Source: Sipunculus nudus
Lineage: Eukaryota; Annelida; Sipuncula; Golfingiida; Sipunculidae
Assembly (NCBI GenBank): GCA_026874595.1
Contig: CM049317.1
Location: 70,827,618-70,891,617 of the forward strand
DNA: 64,000 nt
Direction: 5' to 3'
Shown here one piece after another: positions 12,661-24,933 of the stretch (the first letter of the stretch is position 1; each line of letters begins with the position of its first letter). A model generated the notes under the pieces. It made no database searches. It saw only the letters and a list, made by a program, of their open reading frames with translations, and was not told the DNA's origin. Position numbers and translations under genes: made by a program.

Positions 12661-13021
12661 GACTAATGCCGAATTTTTCTAAAGAGTTTTGGTCTAATTC
12701 TTTTTATTAAAATTGATCATGAGTTGATATTCTTATATCATGTCCATTAAAGTATACAAGTTTACAAGAAAAGGTAATTTAGTTATGCATTCTTCATGAA
12801 TTCGTGCAAAGGATGCTTTGATTGTGAATTAATGATAAAATTAAATGAGTGTAAAAATTCACATTTATGAACATAATACGTGCATGAATTTTTAAAAAAG
12901 TGGGATATTCCTCTGCAGTTTTGGTTCATGCATGGAATGTTACAGAAAGGTGCCTTTAAGACCCTCTCGCTGTTTGTCAATATGAACATAATTCATTGAC
13001 CTCTATGTGTTTTTTTTAAAT

Positions 13022-13061
<40 letters not shown>

Positions 13062-13067
13062 TATACA

Positions 13068-13278
13068 GTTGCATATAATCATCATTTGTTGCAAAAACTT
13101 ATCGCAGAGTGCACAATGGGTGACCTGAGTAGCTCTAAACGTGTTGTACGAAACTAATTAGTCATGAAATGCCTGGAGAAGACCTAGTTTAGTTCTTTCT
13201 ATACAAAATAGAGATGCTCTGGTCACCCATTGAGCACTCTGCCATCAGTTTTTGCAACAAATGATGACTATATACAAC
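13068..13278. mobile_element. 211-bp TA-microsatellite foldback element, unit 1
   Basis: Both ends carry an inverted repeat of about 57 bases. The left end is GTTGCATATAATCATCATTT and the right end is its near complement, ending ATGACTATATACAAC. TA dinucleotide runs flank both sides. It has no coding capacity, so it is a MITE-type element that inserted into, or seeded, the TA tract. Seven more copies lie in the window, all at the equivalent site of other units or sub-repeats. Confidence 0.8.
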
Positions 13279-13330
<52 letters not shown>

Positions 13331-14269
13331 ATGCATCCATTTTGCACGGAGGAAGATAACAACGCTGACACGATTGAGGAACTAATTTGATATCAGTAGC
13401 ACATGGTGTATTAATTAACCAAGTAAATTGAATTTGTAAAGCAAAGTTGTTAATGCAAGCCTTGTCAATACTCATACTCTACCTCTGGCACAGTCTGAAC
13501 ATTGCAACTAGGTAAGAAGTAACTTGCTTGTGTGCCTTCAGTAGCGTATTTATTTAAAAAAATAACAAGATTTCTGAAATGTATCTATAATTTTCAGAAA
13601 CATTTTGTATTAGTTATAATATCAACACATTTCATGGACTCTGAATTTCTTTGTTTATCATAAACGTAGTATTTACAGAGATTCTGTGTGTCATAATATA
13701 ACAACAATTTAAAATATCCTCATTAAAACAAAAAAAAATGACATTCAATACATACAGACGTAAGATTTGTGAAAACATTTACAAGCATTTTTGAGCAAAG
13801 AGCGTTTGTGCTCACGATGTGATTCGCTATGTTGGTGTTCCACTTTCATCTCCTGAAAGGCAAAACCTTGGGTCTCTATTTTAATATATATGAATTAATA
13901 TGGTATGTAGTTTGATCCAAAGATCTGACAAATGACTTTGATATCTATATATTTTTGAAGATTGTGATATTCCTAGCTTTATATGAAAACTAGCATATTG
14001 GCTCATTTTTAGCAGCATGGAAAAACTCTTGGATTTATTTATGAATTTATCCATCTATAAAATTTTATGAATTTTCATTAGGTTAAATTTGAATGGAACA
14101 TAAATTCCTACTTTTAAAAAATCACAAAATATATTACCGAGTAAAATGTTCCAAAAATTAAGCGCGTGTAATTTCGAAGAAATTACGGGGCAATATTCTA
14201 TATAATGATTAACAATGACATGTGTTATTTATAATATGTTCAACGAAAATTGACCCTACTTCCGTTATT

Positions 14270-14539
14270 TAGTCGGCTGGTTTAAAATACAAGGTTTCAC
14301 ATATGACAGATCGGAAACACTTTGAGCCAAGCGGGTTCACACAGCTAAAAATGTTGGCACGCCCCAGGCACTATAAGTCGTGTTCCAGCTGACACGTGGC
14401 TTCTAACCCTGCTTGAATAGTGATCACATGCAAAAGCGATGTCCACAATGTATTTATACTGCAGTCACTCTTACATCTGTCTTGTTGAAGACACACGCGA
14501 TTAGCACAGGTTTAAACCAGGGAATTTCAATGCATCAAG
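14270..14539 (+). promoter_or_regulatory. Conserved promoter and probable non-coding exon 1 of gene copy 1
   Basis: This block is shared by every unit. It contains TATTTATA at 14451-14458, which sits about where a TATA box would be for a start site near 14485. A conserved splice donor (AAG|GTAGAG) follows at 14539/14540. With the acceptor at 15846/15847 this would give a 5' UTR intron of about 1.3 kb before exon A. Equivalent TATTTATA elements are at 27462, 30914, 41457 and 46649, with CATTTATA near 53476 in unit 4. Transcription has not been shown. Confidence 0.45.
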
Positions 14540-15873
14540 GTAGAGTACTCACAAGCTTATTCCTACTAATATAAAACAATAATTAAAACCATTATTTAAT
14601 GTGTAGCACAAATTTAAATCAAAAAGTATATTGTGCAAATTTTTTTGAATTTATTGCCGTTGATGATGATTCAAGGCCTAATGCATCTAGAACATAACCT
14701 ATGGAATATCAAAATGCCTTAACTTAATTGTTTTAAAAATGCATAGGCTGACCACATATCAGTAGTAGCTTATCAAGTTTCATTTTGAGTATCTGTACCA
14801 CAAACCCCATCTCTGCATCATTCAGTTACTGCTGGTCCTCATTTCGCCCACGTGGATGATTTGTACAGTATGATCGAATACCACTACACCATCCCTGCAA
14901 TATTTTATCATATGCTATACAACTATGTTTACCAAACATACGTGACATCAGTAACACATGGCTCAACCAGTGCACGTAACGCCGCAATTTGACCACACTG
15001 TCAAATTCTATATTGACCCTTTTTTAGGTCTCATATAAGAGTAGGTGGTGGTTTTAAAGTGTAATAATGTTATACCAACTTACTAGCAACACCGTCCTTC
15101 ATATACTTCATATGGCACTGAAGATATAAACCAAATGGGTTGTTAACTAGATGGAGTTGGTCAGAAACTTGATTAGAGACTAAAAAATTACTATAAACAG
15201 AAGCACTGCCTCAACGTACCGAGCTCAACCCAACCTTTGGCCAGAGGATCAGTACTCGTGCGTTAGCTTGATATTTTATTCCTAGTTTCTTCTCTTGCAA
15301 CAGATAGACAAGTACATAAAAACAAATGGACAGTATGCGTCGATTGTAAATAAAATCATTATGACTTTTCAGATAGAGTAATATTTGTTTTAATTGCGAG
15401 ACATTTGGTCAAACATGAAACCCATAATAATTAAGAACAATGTGTTTAACAAGGAAACCAGAAGTAGACACGTCCTAGAAGCATTATAATACAGTTTGTC
15501 TAAACCCATATATACATTACTGATACGCCGATTTTTAACTGTTAAGGTATCAGAAACAGTGTAATCAAATCAGTTCTTTTTTTAAGTGAATAAACATATT
15601 GGTCCACAAATTCAAATGTGAAAATCTCATTGAAATGGAAATATTTTTTTTTCTGTATACCCTATTACAACTCTAATTAACTGGTTCTTTGGTGTTATTA
15701 AGCGGAATTTAAAATATTATTCAAAATTACTTTGAATAAGAAACAAAATAGCGTTCAATTTGTTTGGTAATTGGCTCATCTTTATTGTGTTAAATTACCT
15801 CGGCCATGTCAACTATCTGCAGAACCTTTACTATTACCAAATACAGGTTGTGTTGGAAACGCTCGGACCACCA

Positions 15874-17643
15874 ATGATGTTGATCAAGGCGATTATTCTA
15901 ATACTTCTGGCTATGCCAATGCCAATGAGGTGTGATAAATCCAAGGACAAGATTGGACATTCAATTGGTAAACATGTTTTCATAATTTGGAATTAATTTT
16001 GTTTTTTGTGCTTTTACCATAGTCCTTTTATCTTGTTCTTGAGTTCACTTTAGTCTTGGTTATGAAGTAATTCATCACTGGATATTAATGCCCTCCATAT
16101 GTTTCGATTCCCCATCTTTTGTCAAAGTCCACCCTTTTCTTCCCTTAGAGACACTACTTGGCAAATAATCCATCCTTTTATACAATAAAACCATCCGGGT
16201 CCATCTTTTCTATCAGAAGTTGTCACGTAAAATACTGACATGACTAGCTAGAATAGACTTCTTTGAGGTTCCAAGGAATCTGGTGCGTGATACTGTCAAA
16301 TGCAACTTAACCTCTTGGCAAATAATTTCTCCCTTTATACAAAAAAAATCCGGGTCTATTTGTTTCATAGCTAACAAAAAAATAAGATGATCAGCTCAGG
16401 GTCTTATTACCTGGTGCTTCTTATTTCTCTCTATCATCTAGATAACTCTGAAACACAAACATTTGTGGTGGGAATTTTCTGACAATATTTGAAAATGATA
16501 TGTCTATAACAGTGATTAGTCAAAGTGTAATACAGACTTTCACTGACGTATGTCTATATGCCGTGGCCCGACATCAGCAGTTGGCACTTTGCCAGTAGGA
16601 TAAGGGTATAGTCTTAATACACAGGTCATGCAATTATATTTTACCAAACATTTCAACTCTGTCTTAGTCAACATTAGTGAATAGTGAATGGAATCAAGAT
16701 ATCAGTGATAATTATAAGCTTTCACTCGAGTCGTGTTTATGTTTCATATTCATGACATTAACACATAACGTCTCTATACACATGAACATTATTTTTTTTA
16801 ATTACGTTTTCAAATAAAAATGATTTGGCATTATATTATTCGACTAAGCTTTTACTTGATATTATAGCGAGACAACCAAATAACCTTTAGCAATGCAAGC
16901 ACTTATAATAATAATTTTGTATCGATTCTGCATTTATAGAAGAAAATATAAAACGAAAGATTCAAGAAATGGACAAGGAGTTCTCTGAACACTACAATGC
17001 CCACAATGTTGAATGGCTTGTTCAAAATTATCACATTTCTGATGCTTTCTTTATGCCACCAGGATGGACGCTTGTCACAGATAAAGGTAAAATATCTTGA
17101 GATAGCTCTGGCTTATAATTTTTATTGCGCTGGATACGTGAGCAAAAGAAAAGCCATGATCGGTTCTATCATATAAAATGTTTATTTTCATATTTAATAT
17201 TTATGTTCCTTATTTATTCCATCATTATTTCTCGAGCAGAAGGAAGACGTGCATACTTAAGAAATTATGAAAAGGAAGGCTTTACAGGTTTTGTATCCGG
17301 CACAGGTCATATTGAAGTTTACAGAGATCTTGCTGTGAAGATATTTCATTTTACAGCTACAGGCAATGGCGCCATAATGGAGCGGTGCAAGTAATTAAAA
17401 AATTGACTTGTTCATTCTTTCATCTTAATTTTTTCACTGTCATTTGTAAACAAGCAAATTATATTTTCTTTAGTTTCTCTCTTTGCCTTATAGTAATTGA
17501 TAAACGCAAAAAAAGTAACCAGAAAACGTTAAATAATATAAGGTTACGTCATGTTTCTTTTAAGGGACATATGTATCTGGGTGAGCGACGGAGGATCAGA
17601 TGGACGTTGGAAAGTGGCATATGATTTGTGGAATGCCTCCTAA
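15874..17643 (+). CDS. Secreted SnoaL-like / DUF4440 domain protein, copy 1
   Basis: Four coding exons, 15874-15967, 16940-17086, 17240-17390 and 17565-17643, with GT/AG junctions and compatible phases, give 156 residues. Residues 1-20 are a signal peptide (hydrophobic core LIKAIILILLAM). A helix follows (KRKIQEMDKEFSEHY), then FFMPPGW at 68-74, EGRRAYL, GTGHIEVY at 101-108, DLAVKIF and the C-terminal DGRWKVAYDLW at 143-153. The order matches DUF4440/SnoaL-like proteins of the NTF2-like fold, which often end in a 'GxWK...D.W' strand. Position 130 is Cys (ERCK) where copy 4 has the Gly usual for the family. The first of two adjacent ATGs was taken as start. In this fold the domain can bind small ligands or act as an enzyme; the substrate here is unknown. 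Family call good, function open. Confidence 0.82.
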
Positions 17644-18555
17644 ATCTTGCGGGGGCACCGTTAACGATTGCAGTTAAACAACAAATGATTAAGTTCAATC
17701 AGTTCAAAAGGAGTTAAACACCAAACGATTTAATCTGATTAGTTCAAACCGATGCTATCTTCAATGTATAATCCAACTATTATCCAAATCATATATCCAG
17801 AGATATATGGTTCTCTGTAATTTCATTTTAAAACTGAAATAAAAATCAGTCTTTAAAAACTCATGAAACTGAACTCTTTTTACATCCTGTTTTACGCCCT
17901 TTCTGTTACGATTAACACATTTATCTGTATACGCTATCAGCAAGTACAATATTTTGTTGTTTTTTCTTAACGTTTCTAGTATATTTGTTATCTCTTGCGC
18001 ATCAATTCAAGGTAAAGTTAGTTAAATTGATCACGAAATTCATAAAATTTATCCGTTAATCAAACTTTCATTGAAGACAAAGATACCGGAAAAGACCATT
18101 AGCGTACTAGTTAAATACCATTCATGGAGTCTTGGAAATATTGATCACTGATGAATGTCTGATGAAACATGTATGTTTTACGACACCAAAAGTGAGATGA
18201 AGATGAAAGACTTCAGGTTTTCTCAAAATATTTGTGATAAAACATAAAGCATATTGTTAATATCATCATAATATATGTTAATATCGAGTCAAGTGTGGTG
18301 CTGCTAGTTTGTAATAAGAGATACAAAATAACCAAAACGGCTGTCTACACTGTGAATTCAATGGGGAAACGGGTACAGGATTTATTTCTCACATTTTATT
18401 CATTTCATAAATAATTAGAAAAGTGATTAGAGAGTGCAGACCTCCAAAAATAACCCCAATATGGCATTTGTCATAAAAGCCGTTTCTTCCGTTAAATATT
18501 CCTGGTTTCAGAATGCTATCCTTATCAAAATTCATTAATTTTGTATCCTTGCTAT
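17644..18555. other. 3' flank of gene copy 1
   Basis: Non-coding and shared with units 2 and 4. Contains the landmark GGGGCACCGTTAACGATT directly after the stop codon. No further gene seen. Confidence 0.5.
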
Positions 18556-18688
18556 CATTGCCGAGCTATCGTGATGATTTCATCAAAATCCTTTGATAAC
18601 CTCTTTTGTTATGTTGCTAATAGACAAACAAACATATGAACGCCGGAAAAAAAATTACCCCTGCCGCTTGGCAGAGGTAATAAACAGG
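18556..18688. repeat. Dispersed GAGGTAATAA repeat, unit 1
   Basis: Same repeat as 8051-8184, here with GCCGCTTGGCAGAGGTAATA at the end. Confidence 0.6.
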
Positions 18689-18711
18689 TTAAGTCGAATA
18701 TATTTACATAC

Positions 18712-18956
18712 TAATGCCCGGCATACACGCTTCGGCGTGACTCAACTCCATTGTTGTTAGTAGCTGACTGCTTCTGAACGACCCAACTCAACTGGACACG
18801 ATTTTTTTTCTGAAACTGCCGGAAACTGATATCGACTGGTGCCGACTCTGGTTGAGTCGCGTCGTTTTGACCCATACATGTTGCGGCTCGACTCATCTCA
18901 CCTAACCTGTACAGTTTTTGACCTGTTGAGTTGAGTCGGGTCGCAACATTAATGCC
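18712..18956. mobile_element. ACTCAAC foldback element, short form, unit 1
   Basis: The left end is ATGCCCGGCATACACG and the right end is CGCAACATTAATGCCG. Inverted ACTCAACTC / GAGTTGAGT motifs lie inside. It is about 500 bases shorter than the unit 0 form and has no coding capacity. Confidence 0.5.
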
Positions 18957-19703
18957 GTTACTTCTGAAGAAACTGACATAAGAAAAGCCCTCGAAACCTA
19001 TACAAAGATGTGAGAATCTGAACGAAACAGTGCTGTTTTACTTTTGAACATCTGACAGTACATGCTACGTCTGCACGTGAAAAGGCTACTCATAAGGGGA
19101 GAGATATTTGAGTACTGTTTTTTTCATGAAACACGTAGAAGTCCATTTGCTATGATATAACAAGAAATACTGTTGTCCAAGTAATGGAGTATGAGTTAAA
19201 TAAATGAGAAAAGGAGATTTACATACAAATATATATCATTGATTCTTGAATATCAATATTATCATCCACCACAAATCCTTAAAAATATAAAGTCATAACT
19301 TGATAACCACTACTACAAGTTATCAGGACATTAAAAAATAATGTGTTCCCATGTGAAGTTAACATTAATGTTGTTTGACTAAAATTATGAATTGTCCGTT
19401 TACTTATATGTATGTATGGGCTTAACTATATATTTAATAACTGGCTGTATCAAAAAGTTACGTACATTGACCAAAGCGGCTTTTTTTGCATTTTCTGTCT
19501 CCATACATAAAAGATGTGACCATATTTCTAGAATATTTTAGTTGAAAGATTATGTTTATAAAACAGATGAATGAATATTATAATAACTGTATATACTCAC
19601 TAAGAAAATAATTAAATTAATAATGTATTGATACTTGCATTTGAAAGATGTCACTCGTCCACCAAATGCTGACATTAATATTTACGGGTACGACGTAATA
19701 TTT

Positions 19704-20372
19704 ATGTCTTTCATATTTTCTATTGCAAAAGCATTTCCGAATATATAATCCAGGCGTCGAGCTATAAAAGGCTGCAATTTAGACCAAGTGTATTCCTTGA
19801 TACTGTGATGGGAGATCCGCCATAGGTCATGAAGGCCTGCAGTATTCATAAAAGATTTAAATGCCTGAACTTCCTTATTGTTATGTGGGTTTCCTGAAAT
19901 GATGTCCAGTTTGTTATCTAACAGTGTTAAAATCTCCCATTACTAGTAAAAAGTCTTCAACACTACCTTCACATTTTCTGATAACTTTTGAAAGATTCTG
20001 TAAAAACGTAATTTTTTCGGTCTTATTACATGGGGCATATACATTGCAAATCCGGTAAAGTTTGTCATGAAATACAAAAGATATGACTATTACCCTATCC
20101 TGACATAACTCCACTTTGATTCCACCTACTAGGGAACTGAAATTTTTACTAATTAATATAGATACCCCTCTGCTATGATTTGTACCATGTGCATGATACA
20201 TTTTACCTTTCCATTCAAGCTCTACCTGCTTTACTATATTTTCATCAAGATAGGTCTCCTGTATACATGCTACGTGTATTCTGTCCTTGCACAGTTTATT
20301 AAAAATAGCTCTACGTCTAGTTTTGTTTCGGATGCCATGACAATTCAGGCTAGCTACCCGTAAATTGTCCAT
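19704..20372 (-). pseudogene. LINE ORF2, endonuclease part only, frameshifted (unit 1)
   Basis: Starts at the ATG of MDNLRVASLNCHGI and reads through IQETYL, HGTNHSRGVSILI, NVYAPC and MGDFNT. These are the conserved blocks of the apurinic-type endonuclease (EEP fold) of L1/Tx1-like LINEs. Compared with the unit 2 copy it lacks two bases near 19926, so the frame ends as DFNTVR and stop. Downstream homology with the rest of the endonuclease continues to about 19704. There is no reverse transcriptase. The element is inactive. Confidence 0.85.
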
Positions 20373-20503
20373 AAATAGCAAACAGTATTATCCGTAACCG
20401 ATTGCGTAGTCCGGGGGCATTTCCATGCCTCATCAGCGAGGAACACAGTCCGAGCTAGGGGGCGCTGTCGTCATGAGAAGGTTGTTTGGTCCCGATCCGA
20501 CAC

Positions 20504-21508
20504 TTAAAGCCTTTTCTGTTCTTGGCTGGTATTCACCGGGGACGTTGATGCTTTTCGTTTGTTCTTTTTGTTTGTATCTTTTGCTTGACTCAGGAATTTT
20601 GTCAATGGAGTTTCGCCGGGGTTGCTAATCCTGGAGAGGGAAGAGGACCTCGTTCTCATTCGGGATGACTTAGGGTGGCCTCCGAGCCCTGGTCTTTGCG
20701 GTTTTGCATTACCATTGTCGTTAACCGAGTGTACTGCTGGAGTATACATGGCTATATCCCCATTTGCGGTTTCCCTGGGTCGCTTGCTTTCAAGGGAACA
20801 TTGAGGATCACCGGATCTGTGACCGTCTAGTCTGCATATTTTGCACCGAATCGGTCTGGTACACTCTGCCTTACGGTGCCCCTTTTCAAGACAATTATTG
20901 CAAGTTACTTCTGCCATTTTGTCTTTCTTTCTTTGTTCTTTGTGGTAAATGGTGGCTTCAAAAAGTCCCATCGTGACAGTTTTTGGTAAGGGCTGCTTTG
21001 GAATTGTGATATAGACAATACGTCTCCCCGTTTTCCATTTTGTCAGTTTTCCGGCTTCATCTCTGTCACACTCGTATATGACTTTTGATCTTATCACGCA
21101 TCCCAGGTTAACCAAAGCATTTTCAGTCTCAATATTTGCGTAAGATAACGGTATATTGTCAATGATCACTTTTGTTGTATCTTGTTGCTCTTGGCCATTT
21201 TCATTTTGCACAATAAACGGATTTTGAGCATGAGGCAAAAGTACTACCCCACGAATCTGAAACCCGTTTATAAGCATGTCCGCCCTTGCTTCATCACTTT
21301 TTGGATAGATGCGCCACACTCCGCGTATGCGTTGTGCTCCATCTATTGAACCATATCCAGTCACACATTCAGCAGCTGCACATAGTTCCCTGGTGGATGC
21401 ATGATTCTCAAGGGCCTGGGGTATATCCTTAACTCTTACGAAGACAGGTTGGACGGATACTGAATTAGTATGGTTTCTCTCCGGGGTGGACAATGGAACG
21501 GCTGCCAT
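20504..21508 (-). CDS. LINE ORF1 protein with CCHC zinc knuckles (unit 1)
   Basis: 334 residues. The N-terminal part is an RNA-binding-like region (FVRVKDIP, then RGVWRIYPKSDEAR, then IIDNIPLSYANIE). Two zinc knuckles follow at about residues 203-232: CNNCLEKGHRKAEC (CX2CX4HX4C) and CKICRLDGHRSGDPQC (CX2CX4HX6C). The C-terminus is basic (KKNKRKAS). This is the nucleic-acid-binding ORF1 of a non-LTR retrotransposon. A CAA-to-TAA change ends it 11 residues earlier than the unit 2 copy. ORF2 begins about 130 bases downstream on the same strand, the usual LINE order. Confidence 0.85.
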   Translation of the reverse strand: MAAVPLSTPERNHTNSVSVQPVFVRVKDIPQALENHASTRELCAAAECVTGYGSIDGAQRIRGVWRIYPKSDEARADMLINGFQIRGVVLLPHAQNPFIVQNENGQEQQDTTKVIIDNIPLSYANIETENALVNLGCVIRSKVIYECDRDEAGKLTKWKTGRRIVYITIPKQPLPKTVTMGLFEATIYHKEQRKKDKMAEVTCNNCLEKGHRKAECTRPIRCKICRLDGHRSGDPQCSLESKRPRETANGDIAMYTPAVHSVNDNGNAKPQRPGLGGHPKSSRMRTRSSSLSRISNPGETPLTKFLSQAKDTNKKNKRKASTSPVNTSQEQKRL

Positions 21509-21806
21509 TGTTGACCACTTTCACGACTTTCAGTCGCAGTAGTTTTTGGGGCCAAAATCAGGTATACAGATCACAAAAATCGATCTCACCTTTGTGCACT
21601 GGAAGCTCTACTGTCGTAATTTGTCCTCAATATGTACTCAGGAGCTTATCCAGTATATTCACACAATAATATCCACTTGTTTGCGGAGCTGATATCTAAA
21701 GCGACCGGTCAACGCTGACCGGAACCGGAAGTCTACAGGTTCATTCTAGAACCTCATTAGAGGTCTGAGAGGAACCCTACAAGGTTCTTCAAGATTGATT
21801 AAGCGG

Positions 21807-21811
<5 letters not shown>

Positions 21812-21880
<69 letters not shown>
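21812..21880. repeat. TA microsatellite at the left edge of unit 2
   Basis: TA repeats with a single CA interruption, at the same place as 11325 and 36041. Confidence 0.9.
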
Positions 21881-21882
<2 letters not shown>

Positions 21883-24150
21883 CAGAGTTCGCGAACAACC
21901 AACGCCATTTCGAGGCATTTTCTTTTAAATAATACTTATACATTCAGGTCCTCTTGGAATCATACAGCGTAGGATTTCGAAACTTCAGGCAAATGTTATG
22001 ATTTGACTGAATAAATTTAACTTTTTCTTGATATTTACTAACACAGATGTTGAATACTTTGCACCGTCTCTCCTACCCGCACACACACAATTGGCGACAT
22101 AAATAAACATCCACGCTGACCCTATGTGTGCTGTTCCTTTTGGGTTTGGGTGTTCATCAAGAATACATTTCTGATTGTTTACGTGTTCTTATGTTCATGT
22201 AACCTCTTGTGGCTCAGGGTCTTCTTGTGTAGCAAAAAAATTATTAATTTAATACTTCTCTGTTGTACCCATATATATGAAGTCGTGGCAGTGTTTTTAA
22301 ACCCAAATTCCACACTTGAAACTCATGCCCCGGGAATTAAATCCAACCGTTGTGCAATTTTCACTACAGACCTGGTGCTCCAATGGTCCACACTGAAATC
22401 ACTCACTCATTAATGTTAAATCAAACAATAGTATATACGTGTAATTTCAAACTTCTTGTTGATGATCTTCAAGAGCTTACTTGGACTAGGACCAATCTCA
22501 GAGACGTGCGTCCTGTCGCGGTAGGAAATCGCAACACAAGATCATCAGTTTAACAAAACTTATTGTATCTTATTGTATCAAGTCTTTCTGTTGCTCGGCA
22601 ACGCTATTTGAATTAACTATCTGCAGACATTAAGAACGTTTGCAATAAGGAACATAACAGGAGAAACTCAAAACTAATCTACTTCGATAAAATTTCATTC
22701 TTAATGGTTTTATGTCTCAAATTTTCATTTGAAGATTTCTTTAAAATCATGTTAACGTCATTTCAACTTAATTATTTTAGTAAATAATTAGTCATGGAAG
22801 CATATAAAGAATATTTTGCTAGTTACTAAATGTTTAGAAATTAAACCGTTTTAATATGCTGCATAGGTAATTATGATATTAAATATATTTTATTCATTCC
22901 ATACTTTTATTGTTCATCACATAAGAATCACAATTTTATCTAGAAGAGCGTTATATAAGGCTATGAGTGTAATGTAGGCTTGAATGGAGACCTTCCACTT
23001 CAATGGCAATGTATACTATCGTAATCTTATTGATGTTAAGCCAATGTAAATAGCTAGCAAAAATTTATACGTTCCGATGAATACTTCCAAGCTTACATTG
23101 CAAAATTCCATTCAAATGTACCAGTTTTTTGTTAGTTTATAAGCACTATCTCTGCCTTTTACCCTTACTAGCTACGTAACGTTGGTAACATTAGGATTAT
23201 TTTCCAGTCAAATAAAACACTCCAATATAGACTGATGTCGGAATGCTTAAGCTGCCTGTTTATACTGGAGAACCAATCTGTCAAAACTGACGTTTTTCAG
23301 ACAGTCTTAAGTGACTGCAATGATTGGATATTGAGAAGCAACATTGATGTAAATAAATTTAAATAATCATATATATATTAATATATTTATATATTTATTT
23401 ATATCATAAAGTTCCCCATTCCATTTATTCTTAATAGGGTGAGCCAATATCCATTTCACTTTTGAAATCATTGTATCGACATAAATTGTCATATGATTTT
23501 GATTTTTTGTTATCTTTTGTTTGGAAATAAGATCCATGTTCTGATATTCTATCTGACAGCCGGAATAAAACCCTAACTCCTTGTAAAATGAACATAGGAT
23601 TTTAACTCGTCCATCTCTGACAAAGAACACTGCAGGAAGCTTATATAAAAGTAAAACTGTTGGCAATTTTTTTACGCCATTACAAAATATTACGAAGGAG
23701 AATTAAGTAATAAATATTCTAGCTTTTATAATCTATTTGCTCTATGTCGCAGAAAGCAAGGTCTCTGAGTCAAAGAGTTTGTTGTAAATACAGATTTTTT
23801 TCTAAAGAGTTTTGGTCTAATTCTTTTTATTAAAATTGATCATGATTTGATATTCTTATATCGTGTCCATTAAAGTATACAAGTATACAAGAAAGGGTAA
23901 TTTAGTTATGCATTCTTCATGAATTTGTGCAAAGGATGCTTTGATTGTGAATAAATGATAAAATTAAATGAGTGTAAAAATTCACATTTATGAAAATAAT
24001 ACATGCATGAAAAAAGTGTGATATTCCTCTGCAGTTTTGGTTTATGCATGGAAAGTTACAGAAAGGTGCATTTAAGACCCTGTCGGTGTTTGTCAATATG
24101 AACATCATTCATTGACCTCTTTGTGGTTTTTGAAATTTATACACACACAT

Positions 24151-24193
<43 letters not shown>

Positions 24194-24194
<1 letters not shown>

Positions 24195-24404
24195 TTGTAT
24201 ATAGTCATCATTTGTTGCAAAAACTTATCGCAGAGTGCACAAGAGGTGACCCGAGTAGCTCTAAACGTGATGTACGAAACTAATTAGTCATGAAATGCCT
24301 GCAGAAGACCTAGTTTAGTTCTTTCTATACAAAATAGAAATGCTCTGGTCACCCATTGAGCACTCTTCCATCAGTTTTTGCAACAAATGATGACTATATA
24401 CAAC
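24194..24404. mobile_element. 211-bp foldback element, unit 2 copy a
   Basis: Same element and site as 13068-13278; TA tracts on both sides (24157-24191 and 24409-24466). Confidence 0.85.
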
Positions 24405-24411
24405 TCAATAT

Positions 24412-24468
<57 letters not shown>

Positions 24469-24873
24469 ATACATCCATTTTGCACGGAGGAAGATTACAA
24501 CCCTGACACGATTGAGGAACTAATTTGATTTCAGTAGCACATGGTGTATTATTTAACCAAGTAAATTGAAATTGTAAAGCATTTATATTTATTACCTAGG
24601 GCAAGGTCATTAACCACATGATTAGGTATTAAAATGTAACATATACAGATGTAATATATATCTGAACAGATGGTAGTTACAAATTAGCCTTCAAAATAAG
24701 CTTACTATCCAGTTGTTAATGCAGACCTTGTTAATACTCATACTTTACCTCTGGCACAGTCTGAACATTGCAACTAGGTAAGGAGTAACTTGCTTTGTGT
24801 GCCTTCAGTAGCGTATTTACTTAAAAAAATAACAAGATCATTCATTGACCTCTTTGTTGTTTTTGAAATTTAT

Positions 24874-24930
<57 letters not shown>

Positions 24931-24933
<3 letters not shown>

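Larger units (their letters stand above)
19704..21745 (-). mobile_element. 3'-truncated L1/Tx1-like LINE, unit 1
   Basis: Holds about 230 bases of 5' leader (beginning near ACTTCCGGTTCCGGTCAGCG on the minus strand), ORF1, and the endonuclease half of ORF2. The reverse transcriptase, 3' UTR and tail are missing. LINE copies are usually truncated at the 5' end, so this is unusual and points to a later deletion or recombination. Both junctions are shared with unit 2, so it predates the duplication of these units. Confidence 0.8.
11265..21750 (+). repeat. Array unit 1
   Basis: First of the closely related tandem units. In order it holds: a TA tract; a shared non-coding block (11390-12660); one 211-bp foldback element; the gene-upstream block; an intact DUF4440-like gene; the GAGGTAATAA repeat; the short ACTCAAC element; and the truncated LINE. 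Compared with unit 2 it lacks about 540 bases (the equivalent of 23237-23796) and has one rather than three copies of the 735-bp sub-repeat. Start and end were placed where homology with units 2 and 3 begins and where unit 2 begins. Confidence 0.8.

Noticed and set aside
15760-15996. Single 78-codon frame over exon A, repeated in three other units
   Set aside because: It reads through an intron acceptor (15846) and donor (15968); only 15874-15967 is taken as coding.
17125-17394. 89-codon frame over exon C including upstream intron
   Set aside because: The part before 17240 is intron; the exon was defined by the AG acceptor and by homology among copies.
18150-18175. CTGATGAAAC resembling a hammerhead core
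   Set aside because: There is no room for stem II between CTGATGA and the A run, and no flanking complementary stems.
18711-18896. 61-codon minus-strand frame, repeated at 32940 and in part at 58080 and 8589
   Set aside because: Falls entirely in the ACTCAAC foldback element; repeats of the element create the similarity.
20175-20976. Several plus-strand frames within the LINE, also at 34406-35220
   Set aside because: They are opposite-strand shadows of ORF1 and the endonuclease.
23367-23666. 99-codon minus-strand frame, repeated at 37613-37912
   Set aside because: Conserved only because units 2 and 3 are near-identical; the diverged versions at 44386-44650 and 50760-51100 carry stops and frameshifts, and no domain is recognisable.
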